A stretch of DNA of 64,000 nt from the NCBI GenBank assembly GCA_963775445.1, contig CAVZIT010000004.1, positions 248,001 through 312,000 of the forward strand, read 5' to 3'. Of this stretch, positions 17,011 to 26,648 are shown in pieces (within the stretch, counting starts at the first letter, position 1; each line of letters opens with the position of its first letter). The stretch comes from Dokdonella_A sp963775445 (GTDB taxonomy: Bacteria > Pseudomonadota > Gammaproteobacteria > Xanthomonadales > Rhodanobacteraceae). The notes below the pieces were generated by a model. It made no database searches. It saw only the letters and a list, made by a program, of their open reading frames with translations, and was not told the DNA's origin. Both the position numbers and the translations under genes were made by a program.

Positions 17011-18465
17011 CTACTCCGTCGTTTTATCTCTTGCGCGCCCGAAGCTGATCAAAGCCACGAGGCTTGCGAGACAACTCCAGCCGAGATACCGCGTTTCGGC
17101 CGCCGGCGCGATGAACACGAGCGGCAGTGCGTAGCTCCACGCGCTCGCCAGCATTACCGCAACGAATATTCTGTCCCCCCAGCGCTTGCGCCAAGCGAGC
17201 GGCAACGCTGCAAGACCGACCAGCAAATACGGCCATGCAGCCAAAGCCGATGTCGAGCGCAAGCACTCGGCCGCGCGGAGTAATAGTCGGCGCAGGGACG
17301 TGTCGTTCACGATGACCGCTGGATTGTCGCGGTATTGATACTCGATCGGAGAATAAATGAGTTCGCGCGGCCAGTCGGCGGGGTGACGACCGAACAGCGC
17401 CACTGTAAGGCGCAGTCGATGGCGCAGCCATGCGAACGGATTATTCATGATTGCCGATCTCCACGCAGCACCCAATGTCGCGAGTTCAGCCGTCGTGTAC
17501 TCCCCCAACAGCGGATCGCGCATTCCATGATGCGTGTTTTGCAACATCGGCACGTTACTCCAGGGTCGGAACGCCGCACCCAATTCGTCGACCGTTAGCC
17601 CAGGGCCAATCATGAATGATGGAAGCAACATTGTATCGCTCGCGATTGACAGTGCAGCGAGATCCCACTCGGCGAGTGATGGCCAGATCGGCACGTGGTG
17701 GTCGACACGCGAGTTTATTGCAGCTAGCACTATCGACATGGCGCTCGCAAGCACGACTGCAATCAAGCTGCGCCCAATTATGCGCGCGCTTCGGGACCGC
17801 CATGACGTTTCTCCGAACGCGAGAAGGACCCACCAATAGAGTAGTGGAAATACTGCCGGCCACGCGTTATGACGAAGCGCAATGGCGTAGAACATCAAAA
17901 CTAGGGCGAGGACGAGGAAGCCGGACCGCCTGCAACGGTCGAAGGCGGCGAGCATGCCCGCCGCGCCCAAGAGAGCTGACATCATTCCGGTGTCTGTCCA
18001 GACTTGGCCACGCAGAAGCCAAATCAAAGGATTAAAACCGACCACACCGACCGCGACAATCGCTTTCCAGTGGGAAATACGCTCCCCGTAAAGCACGAGC
18101 CCGAGTCCGATCCAGAATAGGGCTGCGTGTAACGCGAAGACGAGTCCAGGCCCTTCCAGGATGTCGTCCAGAACGCTCCACAACGCGATCATGACAGGAG
18201 AGCCGACGTCAGTGGTTTCGCCCCCGCGTGCCTGCCACCATGCATATGCAGAGTCGAACGACATGAGGCCCGGCCACCATGCGAGGAGATCAATCCAGAA
18301 ACCCGCAATGGCCAAAAGCGCGAGCCAGGCCGCGCGATTCCACGCTACCTGAAATTCCATGCTCCTAGGCCGTATATATGAGAGCCAGTGGAAATAAGTA
18401 TTATTAAGTGTGCGCGCGATTTCTTGCAATGCACCCATAGGATAAGACATTCGAGCTTCGAGCAA
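17011..18465 (-). CDS. Polytopic membrane protein of unknown function, AT-richer than its neighbours
   Basis: Up to 484 residues with roughly ten or more hydrophobic segments (for example ALHAALFWIGLGLVLYG, FLVLALVLMFYAIAL, LIAVVLASAMSIVLAAI). Large loops contain WWPGLMSFDSAYAWWQAR near the N-terminus and a long extracytoplasmic region in the middle. The layout resembles GT-C-type glycosyltransferase or O-unit-processing membrane proteins, but no catalytic motif can be named. Start uncertain: 18465 is the longest option; the ATG at 18360 (MEFQVAW) would place the first membrane segment ~10 residues in. The gene and its upstream 120 bp (18361-18480, with TATATATG and AATAAGTATTATT) are clearly lower in GC than flanking DNA, suggesting acquisition by transfer. 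Confidence 0.72.
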   Translation of the reverse strand: MLEARMSYPMGALQEIARTLNNTYFHWLSYIRPRSMEFQVAWNRAAWLALLAIAGFWIDLLAWWPGLMSFDSAYAWWQARGGETTDVGSPVMIALWSVLDDILEGPGLVFALHAALFWIGLGLVLYGERISHWKAIVAVGVVGFNPLIWLLRGQVWTDTGMMSALLGAAGMLAAFDRCRRSGFLVLALVLMFYAIALRHNAWPAVFPLLYWWVLLAFGETSWRSRSARIIGRSLIAVVLASAMSIVLAAINSRVDHHVPIWPSLAEWDLAALSIASDTMLLPSFMIGPGLTVDELGAAFRPWSNVPMLQNTHHGMRDPLLGEYTTAELATLGAAWRSAIMNNPFAWLRHRLRLTVALFGRHPADWPRELIYSPIEYQYRDNPAVIVNDTSLRRLLLRAAECLRSTSALAAWPYLLVGLAALPLAWRKRWGDRIFVAVMLASAWSYALPLVFIAPAAETRYLGWSCLASLVALISFGRARDKTTE

Positions 18466-18482
18466 GCAGCGCCGGAAGCGTG

Positions 18483-19922
18483 TCAGACTACACGTGACAG
18501 CGGAGAGGCAACATCTTCCAGCGAGCGACGTTCGGCAGCGACACCGAGTTTCAGTTCAATGCCGGCGGCGACCAGCATAAGTGCGGCGCCCAGCACGTAA
18601 CCCCACGCGATCGGTTCGCGGGTGCCGGTGCCGATCAGGGTGCCGAACAACCACGGACCACCGATGCCGCCAAGCGCGGTGCCAAGTGCGTAGAACAGCG
18701 CGATCGCGAGCGCGCGCACTTCCAGCGGGAAGCTTTCGCTGACCGTGAGATAGGCCGAACTCGCTGCGGCCGACGCGAAAAAGAACACGATCGACCACGC
18801 GATCGTCTGGGTGGTCGCATCGAGCACGCCCGCAACGAACAGCCACGCGGTAACGAGCAACAGCAGACCGGACAGTGCGTAGGTACCGGCGATCATCGGG
18901 CGGCGTCCGAGCGTGTCGAAGCAGCGGCCGAGAATCAGCGGGCCGAGAAAATTGCCGGCTGCGAACGGCAACAGATAAAGGCCGATGCGATCCGATGCGA
19001 TGCCGAAGAAACGGCCCAGCACGAGCGCATAGGTGAAGAAAATCGCGTTGTAGAAGAATGCCTGCGCCGCCATCAGCACGACGCCGAGCGTCGCACGCTT
19101 CGGATAGACGCGAAACAGCGTGCGCGCGATGTCAAGCCAGCCGCTCGCGTGCGAACGTACGCGGAGGCGGATGCGTGACAACGGCTGCGATGGAGGCGAT
19201 GCGTCAGCATCACGCTCAATCCCGGCCAGAACCGCGTCGGCTTCGCTTTCGCGACCGTGGATCATCAGCCAGCGCGGACTTTCGGGCAGGTAGCGGCGCA
19301 GATACAGAATGCCCAAGCCGAGCACGGCGCCGATGCCGAATGCGACGCGCCAGCCGATGTCGATGGACAAACGCCCGGGCGCCAGCAATACCACCGCGCC
19401 AAGCGCGCCGAGCGCCGCACCGATCCAGAAACTGCCGTTGACGAGAAGATCGGTGCGGCCGCGATAACGTGCCGGAATCAATTCCTGGATGGCTGAATTG
19501 ATCGCGGTGTACTCGCCGCCGATGCCGGCTCCCGTCAGGAAGCGAAACAGCGCGAAGCTCCAGAAGTCGAACGAAAACGCCGTCAACGCAGTCGCCGCGA
19601 GATACAGCCCCAGCGTCACTGTGAACAGACGCTTGCGCCCGAGGCGATCGGTCAGCCAGCCGAAGAACAGCGCGCCGAGCACGGCGCCCGCGAGATAGAA
19701 GCTCGCGGCAAGCCCGATGTCGGCATCGCTCAAATGCAGGCGCGGACTCGCCTGCAACGCGCCCGACAACGCGCCGGTCAGCGTGACTTCGAGACCGTCT
19801 AGAATCCAGGTGATGCCAAGTGCGACGATGACCAGGGTATGGAAGCGGCACCATTGCAGCCGATCGAGCCGCGCAGGAATGTCGGTCGAAATGACGGTGG
19901 ATGTCGGCTCGCGATGGGTCAC
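18483..19922 (-). CDS. MFS transporter (sugar/metabolite:H+ symporter type)
   Basis: 479 residues, twelve predicted membrane segments. The loop between segments 2 and 3 carries GWLTDRLGRKRLF, the MFS G-x-x-x-D-R-x-G-R-K signature, and ESPRWLMIHGRE follows the sixth segment as in the sugar-porter/aromatic-acid symporter group. A RFLTGAGIGGEYTAINS motif in segment 4 is typical of that group as well. Substrate cannot be read from the sequence. It is co-oriented with the second MFS gene upstream (19965-21275), 42 bp apart, so the two may form one unit despite belonging to different MFS families. Confidence 0.88.
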   Translation of the reverse strand: MTHREPTSTVISTDIPARLDRLQWCRFHTLVIVALGITWILDGLEVTLTGALSGALQASPRLHLSDADIGLAASFYLAGAVLGALFFGWLTDRLGRKRLFTVTLGLYLAATALTAFSFDFWSFALFRFLTGAGIGGEYTAINSAIQELIPARYRGRTDLLVNGSFWIGAALGALGAVVLLAPGRLSIDIGWRVAFGIGAVLGLGILYLRRYLPESPRWLMIHGRESEADAVLAGIERDADASPPSQPLSRIRLRVRSHASGWLDIARTLFRVYPKRATLGVVLMAAQAFFYNAIFFTYALVLGRFFGIASDRIGLYLLPFAAGNFLGPLILGRCFDTLGRRPMIAGTYALSGLLLLVTAWLFVAGVLDATTQTIAWSIVFFFASAAASSAYLTVSESFPLEVRALAIALFYALGTALGGIGGPWLFGTLIGTGTREPIAWGYVLGAALMLVAAGIELKLGVAAERRSLEDVASPLSRVV

Positions 19923-19964
19923 GCCGGAAGGGTTCGTTGCATGGGTCGCTACGACGCAGTTCTG

Positions 19965-21275
19965 CTACGCACGGGCGGTGGCCGCCGTTTCGCGCCGTGC
20001 GTCACGCGCGAGCCAGAGCGCGAGTGCGATTCCGATTGCCGCCACCGCCGCGACATACCAGGCCGGCGCCATCGCATTGGCGTGCAACCACCAGGCGACG
20101 GCCAGAGGCGTCAGGCCACCGAACAAGGCGTAGGCGATGTTGTACGCGAACGAGAGTCCCGTGTAACGGATCGCGGGCGGAAACAATCGAACCATCAGGG
20201 TCGGCACGATCGCCGTTACGCCAACTGAAAATCCGGCGATCACATACAAGGCGGTAAAAAGATCCGGGCGCAGCGCGCTGCCGTAGTACAACATCAATAC
20301 CGTGACCAGCAAAGCACAACACCCCACTCCAAACGCGTGTACCGCACCGAAGCGATCCGCCATCGATCCGGCGAAAATGCAGCCGATCGACAGAGCCAGG
20401 GTCGCGAGACTGTTGGCACGTAGCGCGGCAGTGGGCCCGATGGCAAACAGCTTGTGTACGAGGGTCGGCGTCATCAGGATCACGACGACGATGGCTGCAG
20501 TCAGAACCCATGTCAGCAGCATCGATGACAAGACGGCCGCGCGATGGCCGCGCAGCACCTGTCCCAGAGGCATCCCCGCGGTCAGCAGTTTTCGCCGCTT
20601 GAGGTCCTCGAATACCGGCGTTTCCGCAAGCCAGCGTCGCAGGTACACCGCAAGCGCGCCGAACACGCCACCGATCAGGAACGGAATACGCCAGGCATAG
20701 GCGTCGATTTCATCCGGGGTATAGACAGTGTTGATCGCTGTCGCGATCAACGAGCCGACCAGGATGCCCAAGGTGAGGCCGGCCGTGAGAGTGCCGCAGG
20801 CGAATCCGACGCGGTTCGGGGGCACGTGTTCGGCGACGAAAGTCCAGGCTCCAGGCACCTCGCCGCCGACGGCGGCTCCTTGCAGCACTCTCAGCACAAG
20901 CAGGATCAGCGGCGCCGCGTAGCCGGCCGTCGCAAAGGTGGGCAGCAGGCCGATCGCGAGCGTCGGCAATGCCATCAGGAACACGCTCAGCATGAACATG
21001 CGCTTGCGACCACGCCGGTCACCGAAATGCGCCATGACGAGGCCGCCGAGCGGTCGCGCGAGATAGCCGGCCGAGAACAGGCCGAAGGCTTGCAGTTGGC
21101 GCAGCCAATCGGGCGTGTCCGGCGGGAAAAAGACGCGGCCGATGACGTCCACGAAGAAGACGAAGATGATGAAGTCGTAGAATTCGAGGACGCCACCGAG
21201 GGACGCGAGAACCAGCGTGCGCTTGTCGCGGCGCGTCAGTGACGCGGGCGAATTGACGATTTTGGATGGCTGCAT
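19965..21275 (-). CDS. MFS transporter, metabolite:H+ symporter (MHS/ProP-like) family
   Basis: 436 residues with twelve predicted membrane segments. ASLGGVLEFYDFIIF at the N-terminus, ARPLGGLVMAHFGDRRGRKRMF between segments 2 and 3, and LRVLQGAAVGGEVPGAW in segment 4 identify the MHS family, whose known members carry proline/betaine, shikimate, citrate or alpha-ketoglutarate. The substrate here is unknown. The start at 21275 is the first ATG before the conserved region. It is divergent from the SCO gene at 21411, leaving ~135 bp for promoters of both. Confidence 0.88.
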   Translation of the reverse strand: MQPSKIVNSPASLTRRDKRTLVLASLGGVLEFYDFIIFVFFVDVIGRVFFPPDTPDWLRQLQAFGLFSAGYLARPLGGLVMAHFGDRRGRKRMFMLSVFLMALPTLAIGLLPTFATAGYAAPLILLVLRVLQGAAVGGEVPGAWTFVAEHVPPNRVGFACGTLTAGLTLGILVGSLIATAINTVYTPDEIDAYAWRIPFLIGGVFGALAVYLRRWLAETPVFEDLKRRKLLTAGMPLGQVLRGHRAAVLSSMLLTWVLTAAIVVVILMTPTLVHKLFAIGPTAALRANSLATLALSIGCIFAGSMADRFGAVHAFGVGCCALLVTVLMLYYGSALRPDLFTALYVIAGFSVGVTAIVPTLMVRLFPPAIRYTGLSFAYNIAYALFGGLTPLAVAWWLHANAMAPAWYVAAVAAIGIALALWLARDARRETAATARA

Positions 21276-21410
21276 CGGCGTGCAGGCTCCTGCGATGGGG
21301 AACGACGGCGCGCGACCACGGTCTCAAGGATTCGCGCCAACGAGGCGGCTCGTGCCAACATGCCGCCAGTCTCCTAGTTAGCCAGTTTTATCGGCTCGAC
21401 GGAAGTTGCC

Positions 21411-22019
21411 TTGAACAAATCCTCCGCATCCCTGATTCGATACACATTGCTCATTGCGCTGCTCGTTGCGCTGCTCGCCGGTTGCGCCAGGCAGCCGAAG
21501 TTCGAACTCAACAACGTGCAGGGCCACCTGCCCGATCTCGCATTCGAACTCACCTCGGACGAGGGCAAAAGCGTCGATGCCGCCGATTTCAAGGGCAAGG
21601 TCGCACTCCTGTATTTCGGCTACACGCATTGCCCGGATGTGTGCCCGTTGACGTTGACGCACTTGCATGTCGTCATGCAGAAGCTGGGTGCGGCGGCGAA
21701 AGATGCGCGCATTTTGTTCGTGAGCGTCGACCCCGCGCGCGACACGCCAGCGGTTTTGCATGCCTATGCGCATGCGTTCGACCCGCATATCGTCGGTCTG
21801 ACCGGCGAGGCGTCGACCATCGAGGCATTGGCCAAGCGCTACCGCGCCGTGTTCAACCGGGAATCACCCAAGGTCTCGGGCGGCAATTACGAAGTAATCC
21901 ACAGCTCGGCGATTTACATCTTCGATCGGGCGGGCCACGCGCGCCTGATTGCGACGCCGATCGATTCGCTCGATGCCATGACGCATGATTTGAAAATGCT
22001 GCTTGGAGAGTCGGCATGA
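21411..22019 (+). CDS. SCO1/SenC-family copper chaperone, lipoprotein
   Basis: Thioredoxin-fold protein that delivers copper to or reduces the CuA centre of cytochrome oxidase subunit II. 202 residues from a TTG start. A short lipoprotein signal has lipobox LLAGC with the modified cysteine at residue 25, so it is anchored in a membrane facing the periplasm. The copper ligands are the CxxxC in CPDVCP and the histidine in YEVIHSSAIY. Its stop overlaps the ATG of the PCuAC gene (ATGA, 22016-22019), showing translational coupling of two copper chaperones. The main oxidase cluster lies ~10 kb away. Confidence 0.93.
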   Translation: MNKSSASLIRYTLLIALLVALLAGCARQPKFELNNVQGHLPDLAFELTSDEGKSVDAADFKGKVALLYFGYTHCPDVCPLTLTHLHVVMQKLGAAAKDARILFVSVDPARDTPAVLHAYAHAFDPHIVGLTGEASTIEALAKRYRAVFNRESPKVSGGNYEVIHSSAIYIFDRAGHARLIATPIDSLDAMTHDLKMLLGESA

Positions 22020-22498
22020 TGTGTTCGGCACGCGTCCTGGCGATTTTGTTGGCGGCACTGCTCGGCATCGGCGCATCGATTCCGCCTGCGGCTGCGTCGG
22101 CAGGCGACGTTTCTGACTCCGCTTCGCTGAAGATCAGCGACGCATGGGTGCGCTGGCTGCCAGGCGATCTGCCGAGCGCGGCCTATGCCAGCCTGACCAA
22201 CCGTGGTGCGACGCGCATGCGGCTGACTGGCGCCAGCAGCCCCGACTACGCCAGTATCATGCTGCACCGTTCGGTCGTGAAGGACGGTGTGTCGCGCATG
22301 GAACCGGTCGCGGGCATCGATATCGATGCGGGCGCCACGGTGACGCTGGCACCCGGCGGCTACCACCTGATGCTGATGGAGGCACGCCACGCCATCGTGC
22401 CGGGTGACGTGATTCACCTCAAACTCGATTTCGCCGATGGCGCGACGCGCGAGGTGGTGCTTCCGGTAAAACCGGCGAATGCGACGGGCGCGAACTAG
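22016..22498 (+). CDS. Periplasmic copper chaperone PCuAC (DUF461)
   Basis: 160 residues with a signal peptide (about 1-27, ILLAALLGIGASIPPAAAS). The copper site follows the family pattern of two histidines and two methionines: MLHRSV, then SRMEPV ten residues later, and GYHLMLM some 20 residues on. PCuAC proteins hand Cu(I) to oxidase subunit II or to SCO. It overlaps the SCO gene by 4 bp, so the pair forms a CuA-loading operon. It is followed by ~175 bp of non-coding DNA before the CHAT gene. Confidence 0.93.
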   Translation: MMCSARVLAILLAALLGIGASIPPAAASAGDVSDSASLKISDAWVRWLPGDLPSAAYASLTNRGATRMRLTGASSPDYASIMLHRSVVKDGVSRMEPVAGIDIDAGATVTLAPGGYHLMLMEARHAIVPGDVIHLKLDFADGATREVVLPVKPANATGAN

Positions 22499-22672
22499 CC
22501 ATTCAAGTCGGCGTGGGCGGCATCCGTGCGGACGCGATGATCGATCCATGTGGTACCTTTCTGACCTATGCGCGATCGGTGCGTGAACGGCACATCGGCG
22601 GTCGGGAAGGGTTCCGGATCATCGCAGCGGATGAGTGAATCGAAGGACCGCGGCGCAATGAGGTGATCGACA

Positions 22673-25600
22673 ATGCGCATTGTCGCCCGAAGGTGGGGCC
22701 GTCGTATTTTGATGCTGGTTCTTTCGGGCGCAGCCGCTGCGCCGGCGAGTTCGCTCGCGAGCGTTCTTGCGCCAGGAACCGAGCATACGCACCTCCTCGC
22801 AATCGGCCAGAACGACCACTATCGGGTTCATCTTGGACGCGGCCAGTCTGCCGAGCTCTCGCTATTGCAACTCGATGCCACGCTCCAGTTGCGTCTGTCG
22901 AAGGCCGGCGGCGCGGCAACGCCGCTATTCCAGGACGATGCCGGCCGCAACGCGCGCCTGCGCATAACCCTGTATGCCGATGCGACGACCGACTGGCGGA
23001 TCGATATCGGCGCAAAAGACCCCACGTCGCCGGCCAGCTACCGGATTTCGCTCACCGGCCCGCATGCAACGACTCGCGCTGACCGCGAACGCGCTGCCGC
23101 GGAGCAAAGCCTGGCGCAAGCCGAGAATCTGCGTCGCGCGACCGGAAGTTCGGAAACGAATCACCAGGCGAGCGCCGACGCCGAGGCCCAAGCCCACACT
23201 GAATTCGAAGCGGCGATCAATCACGCCCGGGCGGCAACGGATGCGTGCCTCCTGTTGATGGCACATGCCGATCTTGCGCGATTGCAGTATGCGGCCGGCA
23301 ACTACGCGGCCGCTGCCGAGTCGGCGAAATCCGCGCTTCGATTTCGTTGCGGCAAGGACAGCGATGCGTCCGCTGCGGCCGAACGTGCCGTCGCGGAAAG
23401 GACGCTCGGTTCCGCGCTCGGCTATGTAGGCGATCTGATCGCCGGCACAAACGCACAGGAACGCGCATTGGCTCTGTACCGCCAGACCGGCGATGCGCAC
23501 TTCCAGGCGATGGCACTGGGCAACCTCAGTGCCGACTATCGGGTACTCGGCGAAACCCAGAAGGCGCTCGATGTCGCGCACGCTGCGTTGCGGCTCGCCG
23601 AGGCGAGTGGCGATCGCAAACGCGCCCTTTTCGTGCGCGAAAGCATCGCCGCAATCCACTTGCAGCGCGGTGAGCTTGCGCTCGCGCGCGATGGCTACCG
23701 GCAGACCATTGCGGATCTCGCAATAACCCCCGATCCGATGATTGCGGGCATGGCGTGGAACGATCTCGGCACCCTCGACGGCGAGCTCGGGGATTATGCG
23801 GAGTCCTCGCAGGCATACCGGCAAGCCGAGACCGCATGGCAAGACAGCGGCGACCAGGACGGACTGACCGAAACCCGGCTCAACGAGGCGGATTCGGCGC
23901 TGCGCGACGGTGATATCGATAGCGCCCGAGGCCTGTTCGAATCCGCGCTGGCGTACTACGACAAGCACGACCGCCAGCGTGAACGTGCACATGCGCTGGC
24001 CGGGCTCGGCCGCTGCGCGATGGCACGTCGCGACTGGAAGGAGGCCTCGCGCCAGCTGCTCGCATCGCGCGATGTGGCCCACAAGGCCGGCGCAGCGGCT
24101 CTCGAAGCGGCTGCTTACCTGGCGCTGGGCGATCTTGACTTGCGCCGGAAGAATTTGCCGGAAGGTGAGCACAATTACCAGCGTGCGTATGCGTTGTCGG
24201 TGGCGTCGCGGGACCTCAGCGGGCGCGCCGCGGCACTGGCCGGGCGTGCGCATGCGGCCGAATTATCCGGCGATCTGACGGCTGCCCGAGGCTTGATCGA
24301 GCGCACGCTTACCCTCGTGGAAGACCAGCGCGCACAGATCACCGAGCCGGCACTCGCAACAAACTATTTTTCGACACAGCGCGGGTATTACGAGCGCGCG
24401 ATCGATGTCCTGATGCAGCTCGATCGACGCGATCCGGGAAAGGGTTATGCCGCGCTCGCGCTCGAGACCAGCGAGCGTGCACGCGCGCGTTCGCTGCAGG
24501 AATTGCTCGCGCAACGCACCATCCGCGTCGCGACCGGTCTCGATCCGGCACTCCTGGATGCCGAACGCGCAGACGAAGACCGCTTGCGTCGGATTGCCTG
24601 GCGCCAGGCGCAGTTGCCGGCCGCAGCGCCGCCTGCCGCGCGTGATGCCTTGGCGATACAGCTCGACGACGCGAGCCACGCCGTGGACGACGCGCGCGGT
24701 CGCATCCGCGCTGCCAGTCCGCGCTACGCCGAACTCGCGCACCCCGCACCATTGACGTCCACCGCGATCGAGGGATTGCTCGACGCTGACGTGGTCGTGC
24801 TCGAATACTGGCTCGGCGATGAACACAGTTACCTGTGGGCAGTCGCAGACCACAGCGTGAGCGCGTGGACGCTGCCGGCGCGCGCAAGTATCGACGTGTT
24901 GTCGCGCGATCTCAGGACCGCGTTGGTTGCGCCCGCCACCACACCGGTCGACCTGTCAATGGAAGCACTTGCCGCTCGTCAGCGCGAAAGCATTTCAGCT
25001 ACCGATGCGCTGGCTCGCTCACTGGATCAGATGGTGCTTGCGCCAGTCGGACGCGAATTGCGCAAGCCCACGATTGTCGTCGTGGCCGATGGGTCCCTGG
25101 AACGGCTGCCATTCGGCGTGCTTGATGATGCGTCCAGATCCGCGACGGAGGCCACCCCTTCGGCGGTGACGACATTCGTCTATCTGCCCTCGGTCGGCAC
25201 GCTGCGCGCATTGCGCAAAATGAAGCGGCCTGCGAGCGCGCAAAAGGATTTCGCCATTTTCGCCGATCCGGTTTTCCGTCCCGACGATCCACGCATCCAC
25301 AGCCACGAAATCGCATCGTCCCAATCCGCTGCGGCTGATCAGCAACTCCTTCGCGCGGCGAGCGAGACGGACGTCGCGACCTTGCCGAGCCTGCCCCATG
25401 CGCGCGACGAGGCGCATGAAATCGCGGTGCTCGCTGCACCGCGCCCGGTATGGCAGGCGCTGGATTTCGACGCAAGCCGCGCGGCGGTCGAGACGGCAGA
25501 TTGGTCGTCGTACGCCCTCGTGCATTTCGCGACGCACGCGATGCTCAATTCCCGCCATCCCGAGTTGTCCGGCATCGTGCTGTCGCTGTACGACAAGAAC

Positions 25601-25960
25601 GGTCATGCCGAGGACGGCTTCCTGCGCATGAACGATATCTACAACCTGCATATGCCGGTCGATCTGGTCGTGTTGAGCGCTTGCGATTCGGCGCTCGGCA
25701 AGACCATGGGGCCGGAAGGCATGTTCAGTCTGTCGCGCGCTTTTTTTTATGCCGGAGTGCGCCGCGTCGTCGCCAGCCTTTGGCCGGTGGACGATCGCGC
25801 GAGCGCGGCGTTCATGAAGCTTTTCTACGAAGCGCTGCTGCAACATCATCGTGCGCCGCAGGCAGCGATCGCCGATGCTCAGGCGGGAATGCAGCGCGAC
25901 GCACGATGGCGACAACCGTTCTACTGGGCGGGTTTCGTGGTGCAGGGTGACTGGAGGTAA
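22673..25960 (+). CDS. Exported TPR-CHAT caspase-like protease
   Basis: 1095 residues. A signal peptide is evident (about 1-30, basic RRWGRR then ILMLVLSGAAAAPASS). A beta-rich region (~35-125) resembles a pre-peptidase C-terminal (PPC) domain. A long tetratricopeptide array (~185-590) follows, then a CHAT domain at the C-terminus. Catalytic dyad: H955 (in HFATHA) and C1004 (in LSACDSALG), both intact, with RVVASLWPVDDRA after them. CHAT proteases cleave specific protein partners. Most described ones are cytoplasmic; a signal peptide implies action in the periplasm or outside. The ATG at 22673 is preceded by GAGGTG. A sigma-factor gene starts 12 bp after the stop, so the genes are almost surely one operon. 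Confidence 0.9.
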   Translation: MRIVARRWGRRILMLVLSGAAAAPASSLASVLAPGTEHTHLLAIGQNDHYRVHLGRGQSAELSLLQLDATLQLRLSKAGGAATPLFQDDAGRNARLRITLYADATTDWRIDIGAKDPTSPASYRISLTGPHATTRADRERAAAEQSLAQAENLRRATGSSETNHQASADAEAQAHTEFEAAINHARAATDACLLLMAHADLARLQYAAGNYAAAAESAKSALRFRCGKDSDASAAAERAVAERTLGSALGYVGDLIAGTNAQERALALYRQTGDAHFQAMALGNLSADYRVLGETQKALDVAHAALRLAEASGDRKRALFVRESIAAIHLQRGELALARDGYRQTIADLAITPDPMIAGMAWNDLGTLDGELGDYAESSQAYRQAETAWQDSGDQDGLTETRLNEADSALRDGDIDSARGLFESALAYYDKHDRQRERAHALAGLGRCAMARRDWKEASRQLLASRDVAHKAGAAALEAAAYLALGDLDLRRKNLPEGEHNYQRAYALSVASRDLSGRAAALAGRAHAAELSGDLTAARGLIERTLTLVEDQRAQITEPALATNYFSTQRGYYERAIDVLMQLDRRDPGKGYAALALETSERARARSLQELLAQRTIRVATGLDPALLDAERADEDRLRRIAWRQAQLPAAAPPAARDALAIQLDDASHAVDDARGRIRAASPRYAELAHPAPLTSTAIEGLLDADVVVLEYWLGDEHSYLWAVADHSVSAWTLPARASIDVLSRDLRTALVAPATTPVDLSMEALAARQRESISATDALARSLDQMVLAPVGRELRKPTIVVVADGSLERLPFGVLDDASRSATEATPSAVTTFVYLPSVGTLRALRKMKRPASAQKDFAIFADPVFRPDDPRIHSHEIASSQSAAADQQLLRAASETDVATLPSLPHARDEAHEIAVLAAPRPVWQALDFDASRAAVETADWSSYALVHFATHAMLNSRHPELSGIVLSLYDKNGHAEDGFLRMNDIYNLHMPVDLVVLSACDSALGKTMGPEGMFSLSRAFFYAGVRRVVASLWPVDDRASAAFMKLFYEALLQHHRAPQAAIADAQAGMQRDARWRQPFYWAGFVVQGDWR

Positions 25961-25972
25961 AGTGCGCACGAC

Positions 25973-26593
25973 ATGTCCGACATCGCCGCCCAGCAGCTGG
26001 CGTCCCCAGGTTCGGTAAACCGCGAGGTTCCGTCGCATCTGCACGCCTTGCTGTCCCGGCTCGGGGAGCAGGGAAAATCCAGCGGCGCCGCCTATGAGCG
26101 ATTGCGCCGGAGTCTGATCCTGATGCTGCGACGGCATGTGCCGGTCGAGGCAGAGGATCTGGCCGATGTCGCGTTGGAGCGGCTTGCACGCCGCATCCAT
26201 GAAGGCGCGCCGATCGATAATCCACAGCTGTACGCACTCGGTATCGCTCGCAAGCTGGTTATGGAAGCGCAGGCGAGCGCGCAGAAAGCGCAGCGCATCG
26301 TCGAGGACCCGACATTGTTTCCCAGAGAAGTTGGCAGCCACGAGGAAGACGCCGAAGGAAGCCCCATGCTGGCCGCCGTATCGGCCTGCCTCGCCGCACT
26401 CGATGAAAGCGGGCGCCAGTTGTTGTTGAGCTACTACGGCGCGGACGGTTCCCTGCGCATTCGGACGCGGCAGGACATCGCGCAAAAGCTCGGGATCTCG
26501 GTCAATGCGTTGCGCAATCGGGCGCTGCGTTTGCGCCAGGCATTGGAGGAGTGCGCCCGCAATCGGCTCAATGGAGCGGCCGGCGCCGCGTGA
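25973..26593 (+). CDS. ECF-like RNA polymerase sigma factor
   Basis: 206 residues. A region-2-like segment (~45-100: LRRHVPVEAEDLADVALERL, IDNPQLYALGIARKLV) is followed by an acidic linker and a region-4 helix-turn-helix (~160-195: TRQDIAQKLGISVNALRNRAL). Sequence is divergent from classical ECF groups, particularly in region 2. It would direct polymerase to a specific promoter set. It lies 12 bp after the CHAT gene and 55 bp before a single-pass membrane protein with anti-sigma layout, so it is presumably controlled by that protein. Confidence 0.82.
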   Translation: MSDIAAQQLASPGSVNREVPSHLHALLSRLGEQGKSSGAAYERLRRSLILMLRRHVPVEAEDLADVALERLARRIHEGAPIDNPQLYALGIARKLVMEAQASAQKAQRIVEDPTLFPREVGSHEEDAEGSPMLAAVSACLAALDESGRQLLLSYYGADGSLRIRTRQDIAQKLGISVNALRNRALRLRQALEECARNRLNGAAGAA

Positions 26594-26648
26594 TGGATAT
26601 GCGCAACCTGACACTCCTCTTGAATCCCTTCCAACGAACCGTTCGCCG

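Noticed and set aside
18361..18480. Insertion-sequence end in the AT-rich leader
   Set aside because: No terminal inverted repeats, target duplication or transposase fragment was seen.
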